The notes under the pieces are model-generated. The model had not been told where the DNA came from. It made no database searches and saw nothing but the letters and a program-made list of their open reading frames with translations. Position numbers and translations under genes: made by a program. This document shows positions 14,391 to 22,491 of a stretch of 25,975 nucleotides of DNA, one piece after another. This DNA comes from CAZULF01 sp964621215 (GTDB lineage: Bacteria > Pseudomonadota > Gammaproteobacteria > UBA1113), in NCBI GenBank assembly GCA_964621215.1, contig CAZULF010000021.1, forward strand, positions 1 through 25,975. The letters are read 5' to 3'. The number at the start of each line of letters is the position of its first letter. The stretch's first letter is position 1.

Positions 14391-16738
14391 TATTTTTTAC
14401 TATTCTGTATTTGCTCTATTAAATTCTGAGCTGTTTGTTTTTGACTGTCATTGCCTTCTTGCACTATTTCTTGCAGAATTTTTGTGGCTTCTTCAAAATC
14501 ATCCATATCGATATACGCTTTTGCTAAATCTAAACGTGTTTCATTGGTCGTCTCTTCAGGAAAAACATCATCAGCTGCACTTTCTTGCGATATCGCGTCT
14601 TTTGCTACAGATATCTGAACTGATGCTTTCTCTATTGTTACATTATCTTCCAATGTTAAATTATCCAATAAACTTTCCCATGGCGCACTAGATGGCATTA
14701 CGGTTTCTGCTGGTTTGGGAGGTTCTTCAACTTGTGTACTTTTTGATTTTAGCCAATCACCATCAAATTCTATTACGCGGGATTCTTCCTTTCTATTGGC
14801 TTCTTTCAATAGCGCTTCTTCAGCGTTCTTTTCTGTTTTTATGGCTGCTTCTGCGACATCCACTTGAGATTGCCACTGGTCGTTTAGGTTGTTTAACGTT
14901 TCTTGTAAAAATGGTGGCAACGATGCTAAAGAAGTTAATTTGGCTAAGGTCGCTTCATATTGCGGTGCATTTTTTTGATTGACATACACATCCAATAATT
15001 TCAGCAAAACGTCAGGTTGGTCCGGACTTTGTGTCAAACCTGCTTTCAATAAACTTTCAGCTTGTTCATAACGACCATAAGCCATATAAACACTTGCTTC
15101 ATCTATTAAACTAATAGGCGGAGCATATGCTGCTTCAGTTTTTGTTGAGGTTAATTTTTCTTGATTTTCTGTCGGCGATTTTGATGTGGGTTCAGTGGCC
15201 TCTGCTATTGATGTAACATGGGCTGATGTAACATTGGTTTCGATCGGTAGATCTATCGCGGTTTCTCTTGGGATTACTTTTCTCGCTTTAGTTGCCTTAG
15301 CTTCAATCCAATCAGTTAACGCTTTGTGAATTGATGCTATCGAGAATGAAGATAATTTTAAATGATTAAGCTTTTCTCGCAAATTACGCCATGGTACAAA
15401 AATACCCGCGAGTAATCCCATTATCAGCAACAAAATAATTAAGGGATAAACATACCAAGGTCTCGTTTCCGGAGGCACAATCGCTCCGCCTGTTGCTCCA
15501 CCCGGTTGCGTTGTCACTGTTTGCGTGGTCAGCGTATTAATTGCATGATCTCGCTGCTCTTTGGCTAAGAGCCTTTCTAGCGTATCAACTTCTTTTTGTT
15601 TCGTAATTAATTGCTCATTTAATTTCTTAATTTGTTGCTGCAACGAGGTTACTTCACTCTGCAAAATAATATTCGCTTGAGTGGATACTTGCATTGCTTG
15701 CTTGGTTGCAGCTAATGCACTTAATACTTCTTGCATATTTTGTGGTGCATTTTGCGCTGAGAATGAAGCTGACGTTTCTGTTTCTTGTTCTAATGATGAA
15801 GCTGGCGATAATGAATTATTTTCTGTTGACATTGGCGATGCGTTGGCTTCAGATAACGATACATTCGCAGCTTGATTTCCGATTGTCGTTTCATTTTCAG
15901 ATTCAGTCTCTGTTGTTGTTTCAGTCGTCGTAGGTTCAATTGCAGTAGGTGGCAATACTAATGGCTCCACCGGTGCGGGTGCTGTGCCTGATGAAGATGT
16001 TGTAACCGTCTGACTTTGCCATGCTTGATTCTGTTCAGCTAAAATAGCGCGCGCTTTATCGTTAGATATAGCTAACGCTTGGGATTCCGTCGGAAGGATT
16101 AACATCACACCCACTTTTAATCCATTAATATTATTGCGCACAAACGCTGTGGGATTCAGCTGAAACATGGATACCATATTTTGCGTCGTCGTCACGTTCA
16201 TACTGGGGCGAGTCTTTTGTGCAATCTGCCAAAAACTTTCATTGGCCTTAGTTGGACCATAGAGTGTGGGCCTTGCTAATGGCTTAACTGCTGCAGAAGT
16301 CGATTTTGTTGCCGCTGGTTGTGCGGATACGGGTGAACTCGCCGCGTAATTTATCGGATCCAAAAATATCGTATATTCACGCAGCACTTGACCATTCACC
16401 CAATTTAATTGTATTAAAAAAGTCAGGACGGGCTGTGTGATGGGTTGTGTAGAAGTAATGTTGATAATGGGTTGCTGGTTTGCATCACGTTCAACCGTAA
16501 ATTGTAATACGGATAATTCAGGATCGCGTTTTAAACCTACCGCTTCAAATTGCTGTTCTGGAGCTAAGACTACATTCAAACTTTGTAGCGGCTGACTCCC
16601 TAAATCCACAATATCGATTTTAGCATTGAGCTGCTGGTTTAATGCAGAGCTTACTTGAATATCGCCCAATCCGATCGCCCAGGCGAGCGCGGGTAACATA
16701 AGCACTATGAGTGATACTATTTTTAGCAGCCTACGCAA
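14390..16738 (-). CDS. fimV: FimV family polar hub protein
   Basis: The 782-residue inner membrane protein has a signal peptide (1-21, cut after AWA), the FimV N-terminal domain (IGLGDIQVSSALNQQLNAKI, to about 135), a LysM-like segment (ESFWQIAQK...VGVMLILP, about 165-225), a long Thr/Glu/Ser-rich linker, a coiled coil (about 345-395), a membrane helix (WYVYPLIILLLIMGLLAGIF), an acidic cytoplasmic region with a TPR-like part (YMAYGRYEQAESLLKAGL), and the C-terminal FimV motif LDLAKAYIDMDDFEEATKIL. FimV binds peptidoglycan and organises the pole, type IV pili and c-di-GMP/cAMP signalling in Pseudomonas. The start is TTG with AGGGG upstream. A TATAAT lies at 16783-16788 on this strand. It is cotranslated with truA. 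Confidence 0.93.
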   Translation of the reverse strand: MRRLLKIVSLIVLMLPALAWAIGLGDIQVSSALNQQLNAKIDIVDLGSQPLQSLNVVLAPEQQFEAVGLKRDPELSVLQFTVERDANQQPIINITSTQPITQPVLTFLIQLNWVNGQVLREYTIFLDPINYAASSPVSAQPAATKSTSAAVKPLARPTLYGPTKANESFWQIAQKTRPSMNVTTTQNMVSMFQLNPTAFVRNNINGLKVGVMLILPTESQALAISNDKARAILAEQNQAWQSQTVTTSSSGTAPAPVEPLVLPPTAIEPTTTETTTETESENETTIGNQAANVSLSEANASPMSTENNSLSPASSLEQETETSASFSAQNAPQNMQEVLSALAATKQAMQVSTQANIILQSEVTSLQQQIKKLNEQLITKQKEVDTLERLLAKEQRDHAINTLTTQTVTTQPGGATGGAIVPPETRPWYVYPLIILLLIMGLLAGIFVPWRNLREKLNHLKLSSFSIASIHKALTDWIEAKATKARKVIPRETAIDLPIETNVTSAHVTSIAEATEPTSKSPTENQEKLTSTKTEAAYAPPISLIDEASVYMAYGRYEQAESLLKAGLTQSPDQPDVLLKLLDVYVNQKNAPQYEATLAKLTSLASLPPFLQETLNNLNDQWQSQVDVAEAAIKTEKNAEEALLKEANRKEESRVIEFDGDWLKSKSTQVEEPPKPAETVMPSSAPWESLLDNLTLEDNVTIEKASVQISVAKDAISQESAADDVFPEETTNETRLDLAKAYIDMDDFEEATKILQEIVQEGNDSQKQTAQNLIEQIQNSKK

Positions 16739-16782
16739 TCTGATTTTCCCCTGCGCTTAATCCATTAAAATCGGAGCTTCTT

Positions 16783-16788
16783 ATTATA
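16783..16788 (-). promoter_or_regulatory. -10 box of the fimV-truA operon
   Basis: A perfect TATAAT on the minus strand lies 44 bases upstream of the TTG start of fimV. The -35 region is weak: TTCACT lies at 19 bases. It sits back-to-back with the dapE promoter. Confidence 0.4.
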
Positions 16789-16820
16789 TCTAGTATGGTA
16801 CAAAAAAGTGAAAAATTATG

Positions 16821-16826
16821 TATAAT
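16821..16826 (+). promoter_or_regulatory. -10 box of dapE
   Basis: A perfect TATAAT is seen 33 bases before the chosen dapE start. A transcript from here would begin near 16833, after the in-frame ATG at 16818, and this is the main reason for rejecting that earlier start. No convincing -35 box is present. Confidence 0.45.
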
Positions 16827-16859
16827 CATGAAAATATATTCACTACACTGCAGAAAAAT

Positions 16860-17999
16860 ATGATTGATCCATTAATTCTCACTAAGCAATTAATTGCACA
16901 ACCCTCTATCACACCTGATGATAGTGGATGCCAAGACATATTAATTTCTTTACTAAAAGAATTAGGTTTTCATATTACCTCACTTCCCTACCAAGATGCT
17001 AGTAATTTTTGGGCTGTTAAAGGTGAATCTGGACCCACTTTGGTCTTTGCGGGTCATACGGATGTTGTTCACACTGGCGATATTGCTCAGTGGAAATTTC
17101 CCCCCTTTGAACCCACCGAGCATGATGGCATGCTGTATGGGCGTGGCACTACGGATATGAAAGCGGGTGTGGCGGCGATGATTGCTGCAACTGAGCAATT
17201 TATTCGCGAATATCCACAACATCCTGGCCGTATTGCTTTTTTAATCACCAGTGCGGAAGAAGGTCCGGCAGAAAAAGGTACACCTATTGTGCTGGATTAT
17301 TTAAAACAGCAGGGACAAACCTTTGATTGGTGTGTTGTGGGTGAACCTACTTGTGGGGAAAGATTGGGAGATACCATTAAAAATGGACGACGCGGTTCAT
17401 TAACCGGCAAATTGATTTTGCATGGTAAGCAAGGACACATCGCGTATCCGCATTTAGCAGAAAATCCCATTCATCGCTTTGCTACCGTTTTACATAAACT
17501 TGTGCAACAAGAATGGGATCGTGGTGATGCATTTTTTGCTCCCACTAGTTTCCAAATTTCCAATATTCATGGCGGCACTGGAGCCGGTAATGTTATTCCA
17601 GGACAGCTCGAAGTGTTATTTAATTTCCGTTATTCACCCGCAGTAACTGTTGATCAATTAAAATCCATGGTGGAAGAGATACTTAAACAAGAAAATATTG
17701 TTTATACCCTCGATTGGACCCATTTTGGCGAACCTTTTCTTACTGAACCAGGAACTTTAATCAAGGTATTGAGTAGCGCAATTGAACAGAAATGTGGTGT
17801 GCAACCTGAATTATCTACCTCTGGCGGCACATCGGATGCTCGCTATATTGCCAAGACTGGTGCTCAAGTGATTGAGTTCGGCTTGTGCAACGAATTAATT
17901 CATCAAATCAATGAATGTGTATCAATTAAAGACATTTATACACTTCAATCAATTTATTATCGTTTAATGACAGGGTTACTATTGCCATCTACACTATAA
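16860..17999 (+). CDS. dapE: Succinyl-diaminopimelate desuccinylase DapE
   Basis: DapE hydrolyses N-succinyl-L,L-diaminopimelate in the succinylase branch of lysine and diaminopimelate synthesis, feeding peptidoglycan. With the start at 16860 the protein has 379 residues and the dizinc ligands fall where E. coli has them: His66 and Asp68 (AGHTDVVHTGD), Asp99 (GRGTTDMKAG), Glu133/Glu134 (SAEEGPA), Glu162 (GEPT) and His348 (IHQINEC). The M20 lid domain (about 180-290) carries GKQGHIAYPHLAENPIH. An upstream in-frame ATG at 16818 would add 14 unconserved residues and overlap the -10 box. The ribosome binding site is weak (GCAGAAA). The methyltransferase gene follows at 2 bases. Confidence 0.96.
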   Translation: MIDPLILTKQLIAQPSITPDDSGCQDILISLLKELGFHITSLPYQDASNFWAVKGESGPTLVFAGHTDVVHTGDIAQWKFPPFEPTEHDGMLYGRGTTDMKAGVAAMIAATEQFIREYPQHPGRIAFLITSAEEGPAEKGTPIVLDYLKQQGQTFDWCVVGEPTCGERLGDTIKNGRRGSLTGKLILHGKQGHIAYPHLAENPIHRFATVLHKLVQQEWDRGDAFFAPTSFQISNIHGGTGAGNVIPGQLEVLFNFRYSPAVTVDQLKSMVEEILKQENIVYTLDWTHFGEPFLTEPGTLIKVLSSAIEQKCGVQPELSTSGGTSDARYIAKTGAQVIEFGLCNELIHQINECVSIKDIYTLQSIYYRLMTGLLLPSTL

Positions 18000-18001
18000 G
18001 T

Positions 18002-18580
18002 ATGATGGACGGATTAAAATCATTGAAAAATATTGGACTTTTTTTAAAAGCGTTGTGGCAACAACCGCGACGCATGGGTGCCGTTGCACCTAGCTCGCCG
18101 TATTTAGCCGACGCAATGGTAAAGCCGATTAATCGCACTACTAGCGATTATGTTATTGAAATTGGTGCGGGTACTGGCGCAATCACGGGAGCATTGTTGC
18201 AGCATGGCGTGAGTATTGAAAAACTGATCGTCATTGAATCCTCCGAGGAATTATCTCAACACTTAATAGAGACCTATCCTGGACTGAAAGTTTTAACTGG
18301 CAATGCAACTAATTTACTTGAATTGCTTCCTGCAGAGATAAAACCTGTTCAAGCGATTGTTTCCAGTTTACCGTTGCGATCAATGGAACCCGAAGAAGTC
18401 GATAAAATTCTTTATGTTATTCATAAACTCTTGCCGTACAATGGCAAGTTTATTCAATTTACTTATAATTTACGCGGAAATAACACCGCATTGATGAAAA
18501 AGTTTAAGTTAATTTATAAGAAATATGTTTGGTTAAATTTGCCACCGGCGTGTGTGTTGGTGTTTAAGCAGAGAGATTAG
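18002..18580 (+). CDS. Class I SAM-dependent methyltransferase, phospholipid N-methyltransferase-like
   Basis: The 192-residue protein has a Rossmann methyltransferase fold: motif I VIEIGAGTGAITGALL (about 47-62), an acidic end of strand 2 (LIVIESSEEL), and AIVSSLPLRSM in the place of motif IV. The N-terminal block FLKALWQQPRRMGAVAPSSPYLADAM is characteristic of the PmtA-like/rRNA-dimethylase-like small methyltransferases that act on phosphatidylethanolamine. The lipid substrate is inferred from similarity only. The ATG (or the second ATG at 18005) follows the dapE stop by 2 bases, with no separate ribosome binding site, so it is coupled to dapE. A long hairpin follows the stop. Confidence 0.8.
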   Translation: MMDGLKSLKNIGLFLKALWQQPRRMGAVAPSSPYLADAMVKPINRTTSDYVIEIGAGTGAITGALLQHGVSIEKLIVIESSEELSQHLIETYPGLKVLTGNATNLLELLPAEIKPVQAIVSSLPLRSMEPEEVDKILYVIHKLLPYNGKFIQFTYNLRGNNTALMKKFKLIYKKYVWLNLPPACVLVFKQRD

Positions 18581-18593
18581 ACTGATTATCCTT

Positions 18594-18673
18594 GTAGCCT
18601 GGATGGAGCGCTAGCGGAATCCGGGATTCTTGAATAGAAAACCTGGATTCCGCTAGCGCTCCATCCAGGCTAC
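18594..18673. terminator. Perfect 29-bp hairpin (REP family) between convergent genes
   Basis: Arms 18594-18622 and 18645-18673 are fully complementary with a 22-base loop. The core TGGAGCGCTAGCGGAATCC is shared with the single copy at 1836-1873. It lies between the ends of the methyltransferase gene and the second 4-TM gene and probably terminates both. Confidence 0.65.
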
Positions 18674-18693
18674 ATATATAGACTCTAAGATAC

Positions 18694-19080
18694 TTACCAA
18701 ATAAATCCGATATAAATTAGAAAAAGACCTAATATAAGATGAATCGACGCAACCATGCGAAAATGTAATGGATTTTCTATAACTTTTACTAATGCTGCAG
18801 AAATTTTTTCTGGAAAAAACATCAGTGCAATGGCACGAATAAATAGAATCCAGCAGATGAGCGTGACTAATAATGCCCAGCTCCATTCCCAATCATTATG
18901 AAACAACACTAATAAAGTGCCGCCAACTAAATTGATAAATGTAATCAATAAAAAATGAGCGGGATTAGAAATAACTTCTTTCAACGCTATTTTAAACTGT
19001 GCTGGGCGGGTAAAAACCGTTAATGCAAATACAATAAATAAAATACCTAAAAATTTAGCGATCAGAACTGTTGGATACAT
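18694..19080 (-). CDS. Small four-helix inner membrane protein, paralogue B
   Basis: The 128-residue protein is a paralogue of the one at 5382-5768, with the same length, four predicted helices and the shared motif LVLFHN.W...W.LLVT..CW..LF, plus LGLFL.Y.GF near the end. The two differ at many positions, so this is not a recent copy. The ATG at 19080 is chosen over the in-frame GTG at 19089 because AAAGGAG is correctly spaced and overlaps the GTG. The same arrangement is found in paralogue A, so even the translation start region is conserved. The function is unknown; stress-related membrane proteins of this size are common, but that is only a guess. Confidence 0.7.
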   Translation of the reverse strand: MYPTVLIAKFLGILFIVFALTVFTRPAQFKIALKEVISNPAHFLLITFINLVGGTLLVLFHNDWEWSWALLVTLICWILFIRAIALMFFPEKISAALVKVIENPLHFRMVASIHLILGLFLIYIGFIW

Positions 19081-19276
19081 TATATTCACTCCTTTGAAAA
19101 TTATGTAGAAACCAGTTTTAGTCTACTACAGGATAAATTAACATGCAAACTAGGTCCGATCCCGAAAAAATTGTTTATAAATTCATATTTAGGATGACAT
19201 CCCTTGCTCACATCGATGGTTTCCAGCATAATGAAGAGGCCCTATCGGGCCATATGCAAAAGCAAAGGAGGCTATC

Positions 19277-19462
19277 ATGACGGGTTATCACGGATTATTA
19301 GGTCTTATTATTTTAATTATCGATATCTGGGCTATTGTGAATACGTTAGGTAGTTCACTCAGCGTAGGACGCAAAGTGCTATGGATTGTCATAATCATAT
19401 TATTACCTTTCTTAGGCGCTATTTTATGGCTATTAATCGGAGCTAGAGCCCCCAAATTGTAA
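19277..19462 (+). CDS. PLDc_N-type small membrane protein
   Basis: The 61-residue protein consists of two membrane helices separated by a short loop: GLIILIIDIWAIVNTLGSS and WIVIIILLPFLGAILWLLIG. The pattern D.WA......S...K..W......P..G...W...G matches the N-terminal membrane module of cardiolipin synthases (PLDc_N), found here without the catalytic phospholipase D domain. Such stand-alone modules are common small membrane proteins of unknown role. AAAGGAGG stands six bases before the ATG. It has the strongest ribosome binding site of the window and lies just before the tRNA cluster. Confidence 0.75.
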   Translation: MTGYHGLLGLIILIIDIWAIVNTLGSSLSVGRKVLWIVIIILLPFLGAILWLLIGARAPKL

Positions 19463-19486
19463 GTCTTTACAAAACAAACATGAGTA

Positions 19487-19516
19487 TTGACGAAATTACA
19501 GTAAATGCGCTATTAT
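19487..19516 (+). promoter_or_regulatory. Promoter of the tRNA cluster
   Basis: TTGACG (19487-19492, five of six) and TATTAT (19511-19516, five of six) lie 18 bases apart and 15 bases before tRNA-Pro. It is the best sigma-70 match in the window and probably serves all four tRNAs. Confidence 0.7.
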
Positions 19517-19530
19517 GGCGTCCTTGATTT

Positions 19531-19607
19531 CGGGGTATAGCGCAGCCTGGTAGCGCACCTGCTTTGGGAGCAGGTGGTCGAGAGTTCGAATCCCTCTGCC
19601 CCGACCA
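19531..19607 (+). tRNA. tRNA-Pro (anticodon TGG)
   Basis: The 77-base cloverleaf has acceptor stem CGGGGTA/TGCCCCG, an anticodon stem CCTGC/GCAGG with loop TTTGGGA (anticodon TGG), a T-loop GTTCGAATC and an encoded CCA end. Confidence 0.97.
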
Positions 19608-19642
19608 TTTTTCAGTGTTAGGACTCCTTGCTAAGGGGAAAA

Positions 19643-19719
19643 GCGCCCGTAGCTCATCTGGATAGAGCACCGGCCTTCTAAGCCGGGGGTAGCAGGTTCG
19701 AGTCCTGCCGGGCGCGCCA
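19643..19719 (+). tRNA. tRNA-Arg (anticodon TCT)
   Basis: The 77-base cloverleaf has acceptor stem GCGCCCG/CGGGCGC, anticodon stem CCGGC/GCCGG with loop CTTCTAA (anticodon TCT), T-loop GTTCGAGTC and encoded CCA. Confidence 0.97.
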
Positions 19720-19755
19720 TCTCGTGCCCCTTTCTGTGTATTTTAAGTTAAAAAT

Positions 19756-19832
19756 GGTGGGCGTAGCTCAGCTGGTAGAGTCCCGGATTGTGATTCCGGT
19801 TGTCGTGGGTTCGAGCCCCATCGTCCACCCCA
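19756..19832 (+). tRNA. tRNA-His (anticodon GTG)
   Basis: The span includes the extra G at -1 pairing with discriminator C, the hallmark of tRNA-His. The anticodon stem CCGGA/TCCGG carries loop TTGTGAT (anticodon GTG). The T-loop is GTTCGAGCC and CCA is encoded. Confidence 0.97.
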
Positions 19833-19910
19833 TTTATTAGTTACTTCGCCAGATTATACTTATAAACTGTACCCTACCCTCTGGTAGGTATCACAGCCAT
19901 CAAAAAGCCC

Positions 19911-19986
<76 letters not shown>

Positions 19987-20011
19987 GTTAGACCAAATAG
20001 GTTGTGATTAA

Positions 20012-20863
20012 ATGCATACGACCCAAGAACAGCAGCTACCCAACCAAGTATTTGTTGCTTATTTAGATATATTAGGATTTTCAAATTTTATTGAAAATAC
20101 GTCTCATAAAGAGGCAGTTAGCAAATATCAAATCATTTCTATCCATTTACAAAAAGCATTAGCTCACGTTGCCAATATTCCTACAAACACCCCTTGGTTT
20201 AAAACCTCGCTTGATCATGCTGGAAGAGCGATTGCATGCGCAAATCTTGAACAGATAAATATTCACTCTCTTGTCGTTTCTGATTCAATTATTTTGTGGA
20301 CATCCAACCGTAATGCTAAAGCTTTATTTGATCTTATTGTAACAGTAAAAACTTTTATGCTAGGGATGTTCTATGCGGGGTTACCTCTGCGTGGAGCAAT
20401 TACATATGGAAATTTATTTTACCTTTCAAGACAAGTTCAGGCCGGTGCACTTATGATTGAACAACAAATAATAGGCAAACCTTTAGTTGAAGCTGCTAAA
20501 TTAGAGCGGAATCAAATTTGGACAGGATGTATTATCGATCACAAAGCTGTGCAGCAGTATGAGCAAGAAACGCAAAATCACGGCGAAGACGACGATATAG
20601 CTACTTTGTCTTATCTTGAAAAAAGAAAAATAGTAATAAAATATCAGGTCCCTATGAAATCTCCAGCATCTAAGACTAATTGCAACGGCACAAACTTCGT
20701 CTCTACTATGTATGTGCTTAATTGGACGCAAGATAAAATGGACGAGCAGAGTGTAAAAAAAGCTTTTGAAATGCATAATAAACTTATTGAAAACGATGAC
20801 AAGAAAATTCAAAATACTATTCAATTTTTAAAAGATATCAATATGTTTCAAGAGTCGATGTAA
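20012..20863 (+). CDS. Divergent class III nucleotidyl cyclase, Pycsar (PycC)-like
   Basis: The 283-residue protein shows the class III cyclase pattern in order: FVAYLDILGFSNFI with metal-binding Asp19 (compare FADIVGF), SLVVSDSIIL with the second Asp91, PLRGAITYG (127-133), and IIGKPLVEAAKLER in the place of the G..VN.A.RLE block. Glu stands where the transition-state Asn of adenylyl cyclases usually is. Such DILGF/SDS proteins make cyclic CMP or cUMP in the Pycsar antiphage system, where the product triggers a neighbouring effector. The cyclase role is well supported by motif order; the exact base used is not. The ATG comes 25 bases after tRNA-Lys with no strong ribosome binding site and no separate promoter. 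A short hairpin (20867-20880) follows the stop. Confidence 0.72.
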   Translation: MHTTQEQQLPNQVFVAYLDILGFSNFIENTSHKEAVSKYQIISIHLQKALAHVANIPTNTPWFKTSLDHAGRAIACANLEQINIHSLVVSDSIILWTSNRNAKALFDLIVTVKTFMLGMFYAGLPLRGAITYGNLFYLSRQVQAGALMIEQQIIGKPLVEAAKLERNQIWTGCIIDHKAVQQYEQETQNHGEDDDIATLSYLEKRKIVIKYQVPMKSPASKTNCNGTNFVSTMYVLNWTQDKMDEQSVKKAFEMHNKLIENDDKKIQNTIQFLKDINMFQESM

Positions 20864-20951
20864 CCTGCGTTCCACAACGCGCAATGTAAGGGGTCCTGAA
20901 ATCTGCCTAAAAAAAGGTACGTACTAGTATCCAGCAAGTGTAGTCGGTATT

Positions 20952-20978
20952 TTGAAAGTCAACCTCGTCATGTACAAT
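20952..20978 (+). promoter_or_regulatory. Weak promoter candidate before the R-x5-H protein
   Basis: TTGAAA (20952-20957) and TACAAT (20973-20978) each fit consensus moderately well, but the spacer is only 15 bases. It lies about 68 bases before the GTG start. Confidence 0.25.
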
Positions 20979-21045
20979 TAATTAGATTTTATATAAACTT
21001 AGATACTTAAAATGAGTCGTATCTTGATTCACTGGAGTTAGCAAA

Positions 21046-21807
21046 GTGAGCGGAAAACATCTACCCTATCCTAGCAAACCATTTAATTTTTTACAGAAAA
21101 TACACGATGATTTTCAACCACTTTCATTGAAAATTAAATTTGATAAAAAACATTCGCTGCATATTACTTTAATATCATACTATGGCTCAATTTTTGAGTT
21201 AACAGGAAGTTGTATTTCCCTAATTCAGAATGAGTTGTTTATAAGTATTCCTATAGTATTACGATCTATATTAGAAGCACAGGTTGATTTAGTTAACCTT
21301 ATAAACGATCCTGAGTATGGTTATACTTTGAGATTTAGTTTTCTTAACGAATCGTTGAAACTTTTTGACGAGGCACAAAATGGCAATGACTTATTAGAAG
21401 ACATTGCTACAACTCCTAATTTCGATGAAAATCACCTTAATTTTAAAAGGGAAAAAGATCTGCTTAAAAGTAAAGGATATAAGTTATTAACAAATGAACA
21501 AAAATTTAAAAAGGCAGGAATGATGACGGAGTATAATTCTATTTATAATCGCCTATGTTGTGACTCGCATAATAATCTAAGCGCGTTAGGAAAAAGACAT
21601 CTCAGATCTGAAGAAGATGACATATCCGTTGTTTTCTATAAAACCCCCAAGACTGTTGATATCATTTTTTATATTGCAATAATCACCGAAATATTTATTA
21701 AATCAGCTGAATTAATACATGATTTTTTTAATACCGAAGCTAAAGATATTATAAATATTTATAGAAATGAGTTCGATACCTTAACACAACTCTATAACAA
21801 TTTGTAA
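21046..21807 (+). CDS. Helical protein with R-x5-H motif (DUF5677-like), candidate HEPN-type effector
   Basis: The 253-residue protein is mostly helical and has no signal peptide or clear membrane segment. Two conserved-looking blocks stand out: SIPIVLRSILEAQVDLVNLI (67-86) with Arg73 and Glu77, and IYNRLCCDSHNNLSALGKR (166-184) with Arg169-x5-His175. The overall pattern resembles DUF5677-type proteins, and R-x4-6-H is the catalytic signature of HEPN ribonucleases. Membership in HEPN is inference from the motif and helical content. The start is a GTG with GGAG eight bases upstream. It lies 182 bases after the cyclase gene on the same strand, the place where a Pycsar effector would be expected. 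A link is plausible but unproven, and known Pycsar effectors are mostly TM or TIR proteins. Confidence 0.6.
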   Translation: MSGKHLPYPSKPFNFLQKIHDDFQPLSLKIKFDKKHSLHITLISYYGSIFELTGSCISLIQNELFISIPIVLRSILEAQVDLVNLINDPEYGYTLRFSFLNESLKLFDEAQNGNDLLEDIATTPNFDENHLNFKREKDLLKSKGYKLLTNEQKFKKAGMMTEYNSIYNRLCCDSHNNLSALGKRHLRSEEDDISVVFYKTPKTVDIIFYIAIITEIFIKSAELIHDFFNTEAKDIINIYRNEFDTLTQLYNNL

Positions 21808-21821
21808 GTGTAAAGCCTCCT

Positions 21822-22115
21822 CTACAGGAGCAAAGTAGTAATGTCCTTGACGTCCTCCTGTGGATTAATAACCTCACAAGTATATTCATGCATTGCCAAC
21901 GCTAGCTCCTCGCAGAAACTTGTGAAATTTTGCTCAATATTTTCAAAAGGAACCGCTGGAAAATGAGCCTCTAAACGCCGGCGCTGACGTTCGAGCCAAT
22001 CTGTTTGCGAACGTTGACAGTCGGCATAATAAACAGGGGTTTGTGCAGTGCCAGAATTGTTAGTCCGTGTTTGTGTTGCACTTGAAATCAATCTACTAAA
22101 TGATCTTTTCATCAT
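21822..22115 (-). CDS. Small protein of unknown function between 14-bp inverted repeats
   Basis: The 97-residue product is polar, with WLERQRRRLEAHFPAVPF in the middle and an acidic C-terminal half (ENIEQNFTSFCEELALAMHE, then NPQEDVKD). I do not recognise it. The start at 22115 (or 22112) is chosen because the open frame further upstream runs through the IS3 remnant and has no ribosome binding site. Even here the Shine-Dalgarno is poor. The gene body is enclosed by perfect 14-base inverted repeats (21846-21859 and 22147-22160), one arm of which encodes part of the C-terminus. It may be cargo of a small mobile element or a gene cut by one. Confidence 0.45.
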   Translation of the reverse strand: MMKRSFSRLISSATQTRTNNSGTAQTPVYYADCQRSQTDWLERQRRRLEAHFPAVPFENIEQNFTSFCEELALAMHEYTCEVINPQEDVKDITTLLL

Positions 22116-22160
22116 AATACCCCAATGGTAGTTGTTGATTACTGTAAGGAGGACGTCAAG
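21846..22160. repeat. 14-bp perfect inverted repeats flanking the small ORF
   Basis: CTTGACGTCCTCCT at 21846-21859 and AGGAGGACGTCAAG at 22147-22160 are exact reverse complements 287 bases apart. The right arm abuts the left end of the IS3-family remnant. Confidence 0.55.
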
Positions 22161-22197
22161 TATACTAATGATCGAGAGGCCAGGAGTATGCATTATT

Positions 22198-22491
22198 ATG
22201 TCAAAGAAGAAACAGTGGACGAATAAAGAAAAGTTTGTCATAGCCCTATCGGCGATAAAAAATGAGGTCACGATCCAAGAGCTATGCCAACGCTATCACG
22301 TTACGGCAAGCCAGATTTATGCGTGGAAGAAAGAGTTATTCACTGGCAAGTCCAAGCATAGAAACAAAACAGATGACGGGACTAAACAAGCAGAACGGTT
22401 ATACGCAAAGATAGGTCAGCTTACCGTTGAACGGGATTTTTTACAGCGTGCACTGGGAAAATGCCCAAGGGACGACGACAATAGCTGGTAG
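22198..22491 (+). CDS. IS3-family transposase OrfA (helix-turn-helix subunit)
   Basis: The 97-residue protein opens with KKKQWTNKEKFVIALSAIKN, has a helix-turn-helix (VTIQELCQRYHVTASQIYAWKKELF) and a leucine-zipper-like segment (AERLYAKIGQLTVERDFLQRAL) at the end. This is the standard OrfA layout, which binds IS ends. The ATG at 22198 is used rather than the upstream frame because the second IS copy begins its OrfA at the same place (25950). The OrfB frame lies at -1, as in other IS3 members. OrfA appears intact but cannot transpose without OrfB. Confidence 0.85.
   Translation: MSKKKQWTNKEKFVIALSAIKNEVTIQELCQRYHVTASQIYAWKKELFTGKSKHRNKTDDGTKQAERLYAKIGQLTVERDFLQRALGKCPRDDDNSW

Noticed and set aside
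16818..16859. Longer DapE with 14 extra residues
   Set aside because: The extension overlaps the TATAAT box, and only the 16860 start puts the metal-binding His at position 66 as in E. coli.
19467..19670. Minus-strand 67-codon frame across the tRNA genes
   Set aside because: It is antisense to tRNA-Pro and tRNA-Arg; such frames over tRNA genes are common false calls.
20867..20880. Hairpin after the cyclase gene as a rho-independent terminator
   Set aside because: The stem has only five pairs and no T-tract follows.
21822..22271. The longer 149-codon form of the small minus-strand ORF
   Set aside because: The extra N-terminal part is antisense to the IS3 OrfA start and left end, so the shorter start at 22115 is more likely.
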